From Planctomycetota bacterium (lineage in GTDB: Bacteria > Planctomycetota > Planctomycetia > Gemmatales > Gemmataceae), in contig VGYC01000022.1 in the NCBI GenBank assembly GCA_016873095.1, forward strand, positions 1 to 55,906: a stretch of DNA of 55,906 nt. Reading direction: 5' to 3'. Positions within the stretch are counted from its first letter, which is position 1. Each line of letters opens with the position of its first letter. Below the pieces are notes generated by a model. That model saw nothing but the letters and a program-made list of their open reading frames with translations. It was not told where the DNA came from and did no database searches. The position numbers and the translations under genes were made by a program. Positions 55,630-55,906 of the stretch are shown piece after piece.

Positions 55630-55906
55630 GTAACCGGTCACGGGTCGATATAGCTCGGAATCGTGGTTTCGGGTACTGTTGCGGTTGGCATGGATGCTCC
55701 ACCGACAGTATCGGCAGAAGTGTTGGCATCGCTGCCGCCTGAAGTCCTTGCTTTGATCAAGTGGCAGGCGGAGCAGATTCGCGTGCTGACCGCGCGCGTG
55801 GCGGAACTCGAAGCCAAGCTCGGCAAGAATCCCAGCAACTCGTCGAAGCCGCCATCGACCACGCATCCGCATTACAAGAAGCCAGCAGCCAAGCCCAAAT
55901 CGGGAC
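55630..55906 (+). mobile_element. IS66-family insertion sequence, end fragment (right window edge)
   Basis: Exact inverse copy of 1-277. The tip GTAACCGGTCACGG begins at 55630 and faces the interior of the window. The eight bases flanking this tip (AAGTGCAC) differ from those beside the left copy (TCACGTGA), so these are two separate insertions. The element leaves the window to the right. Confidence 0.85.
55690..55906 (+). CDS. IS66-family transposase, N-terminal fragment (partial)
   Basis: Identical to the fragment at 1-217: 72 codons with the coiled coil AEQIRVLTARVAELEAKLGK and the IS66-type NPSNSSKPPSTTHP stretch. It starts at the ATG at 55690 and is open at the window end. The transposase reads outwards, away from the truncated winged-helix gene. 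Confidence 0.85.
   Translation, partial: MDAPPTVSAEVLASLPPEVLALIKWQAEQIRVLTARVAELEAKLGKNPSNSSKPPSTTHPHYKKPAAKPKSG

Overview
The window looks like a contig from a high-GC (roughly 60-65 % by eye) member of the Planctomycetota, possibly of the Gemmata/Zavarzinella kind. The evidence is the gene repertoire: a DUF1501 Tat protein, a Minf_1886-family protein, an LRR protein with sulfatase-modifying-factor domains, an ECF sigma factor next to a Ser/Thr kinase-WD40 gene, an FHA protein with a degenerate kinase domain, a DMFase-beta-like Tat protein, a neutral ceramidase, and a two-TM protein with an H-x9-DG tail beside a sigma factor. GC-rich palindromic repeats, some of them inside genes, fit the same group. 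No rRNA, tRNA or CRISPR was seen.

Both edges carry the same 277 bp of an IS66-family element in opposite orientation, each cut at the same internal base. The contig therefore most likely ends in a multicopy IS66 element. Each IS end truncates a host gene: a cyclic-nucleotide-binding protein on the left and a winged-helix-like protein on the right.

Layout. 1-4.5 kb: IS66 end, truncated cNMP-binding gene, LRR + SUMF1 protein. 4.5-9.8 kb: nested inverted-repeat element, nucleotidyltransferase, argS, DEDD exonuclease, ferritin-like protein. 9.9-15 kb: ECF sigma factor and a kinase/WD40 gene split by a one-base frameshift. 15-20 kb: DUF1501 protein, lipoprotein, isochorismatase-type hydrolase, WD40 protein, O-methyltransferase. 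20-24.7 kb: SNF2 helicase with two Cys/His fingers, followed by an N6-adenine DNA methyltransferase; this is the best candidate for an undescribed DNA-processing or defence module. 24.6-30.5 kb: CPBP protease, HD-GYP protein, zinc-ribbon membrane protein, sigma-54 response regulator. 30.5-34.5 kb: MFS transporter, sialidase-like protein, MATE transporter. 34.7-41.9 kb: FHA-pseudokinase, ceramidase, DMFase-like protein, hybrid histidine kinase interrupted by an in-frame TGA. 42-48 kb: sigma factor with a membrane partner, a 54-aa basic protein, M20 peptidase, BlaI/BlaR1-like pair with a promoter/operator. 48.5-54.1 kb: cysE, Minf_1886 protein, membrane protein, ECF/anti-sigma pair (sigma gene frameshifted), SIMPL protein, uppP. 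54.1-55.9 kb: decayed small gene, hairpin array, in-frame tandem repeat, IS66 end.

Two themes stand out. Signal transduction is dense: three ECF sigma factors, two anti-sigma-like partners, two kinase-like proteins, a hybrid histidine kinase, an NtrC-type regulator, an HD-GYP protein and BlaI/BlaR1. In addition, at least four genes carry single-base lesions. These may be real decay or base-level sequence error, and raw reads would decide.
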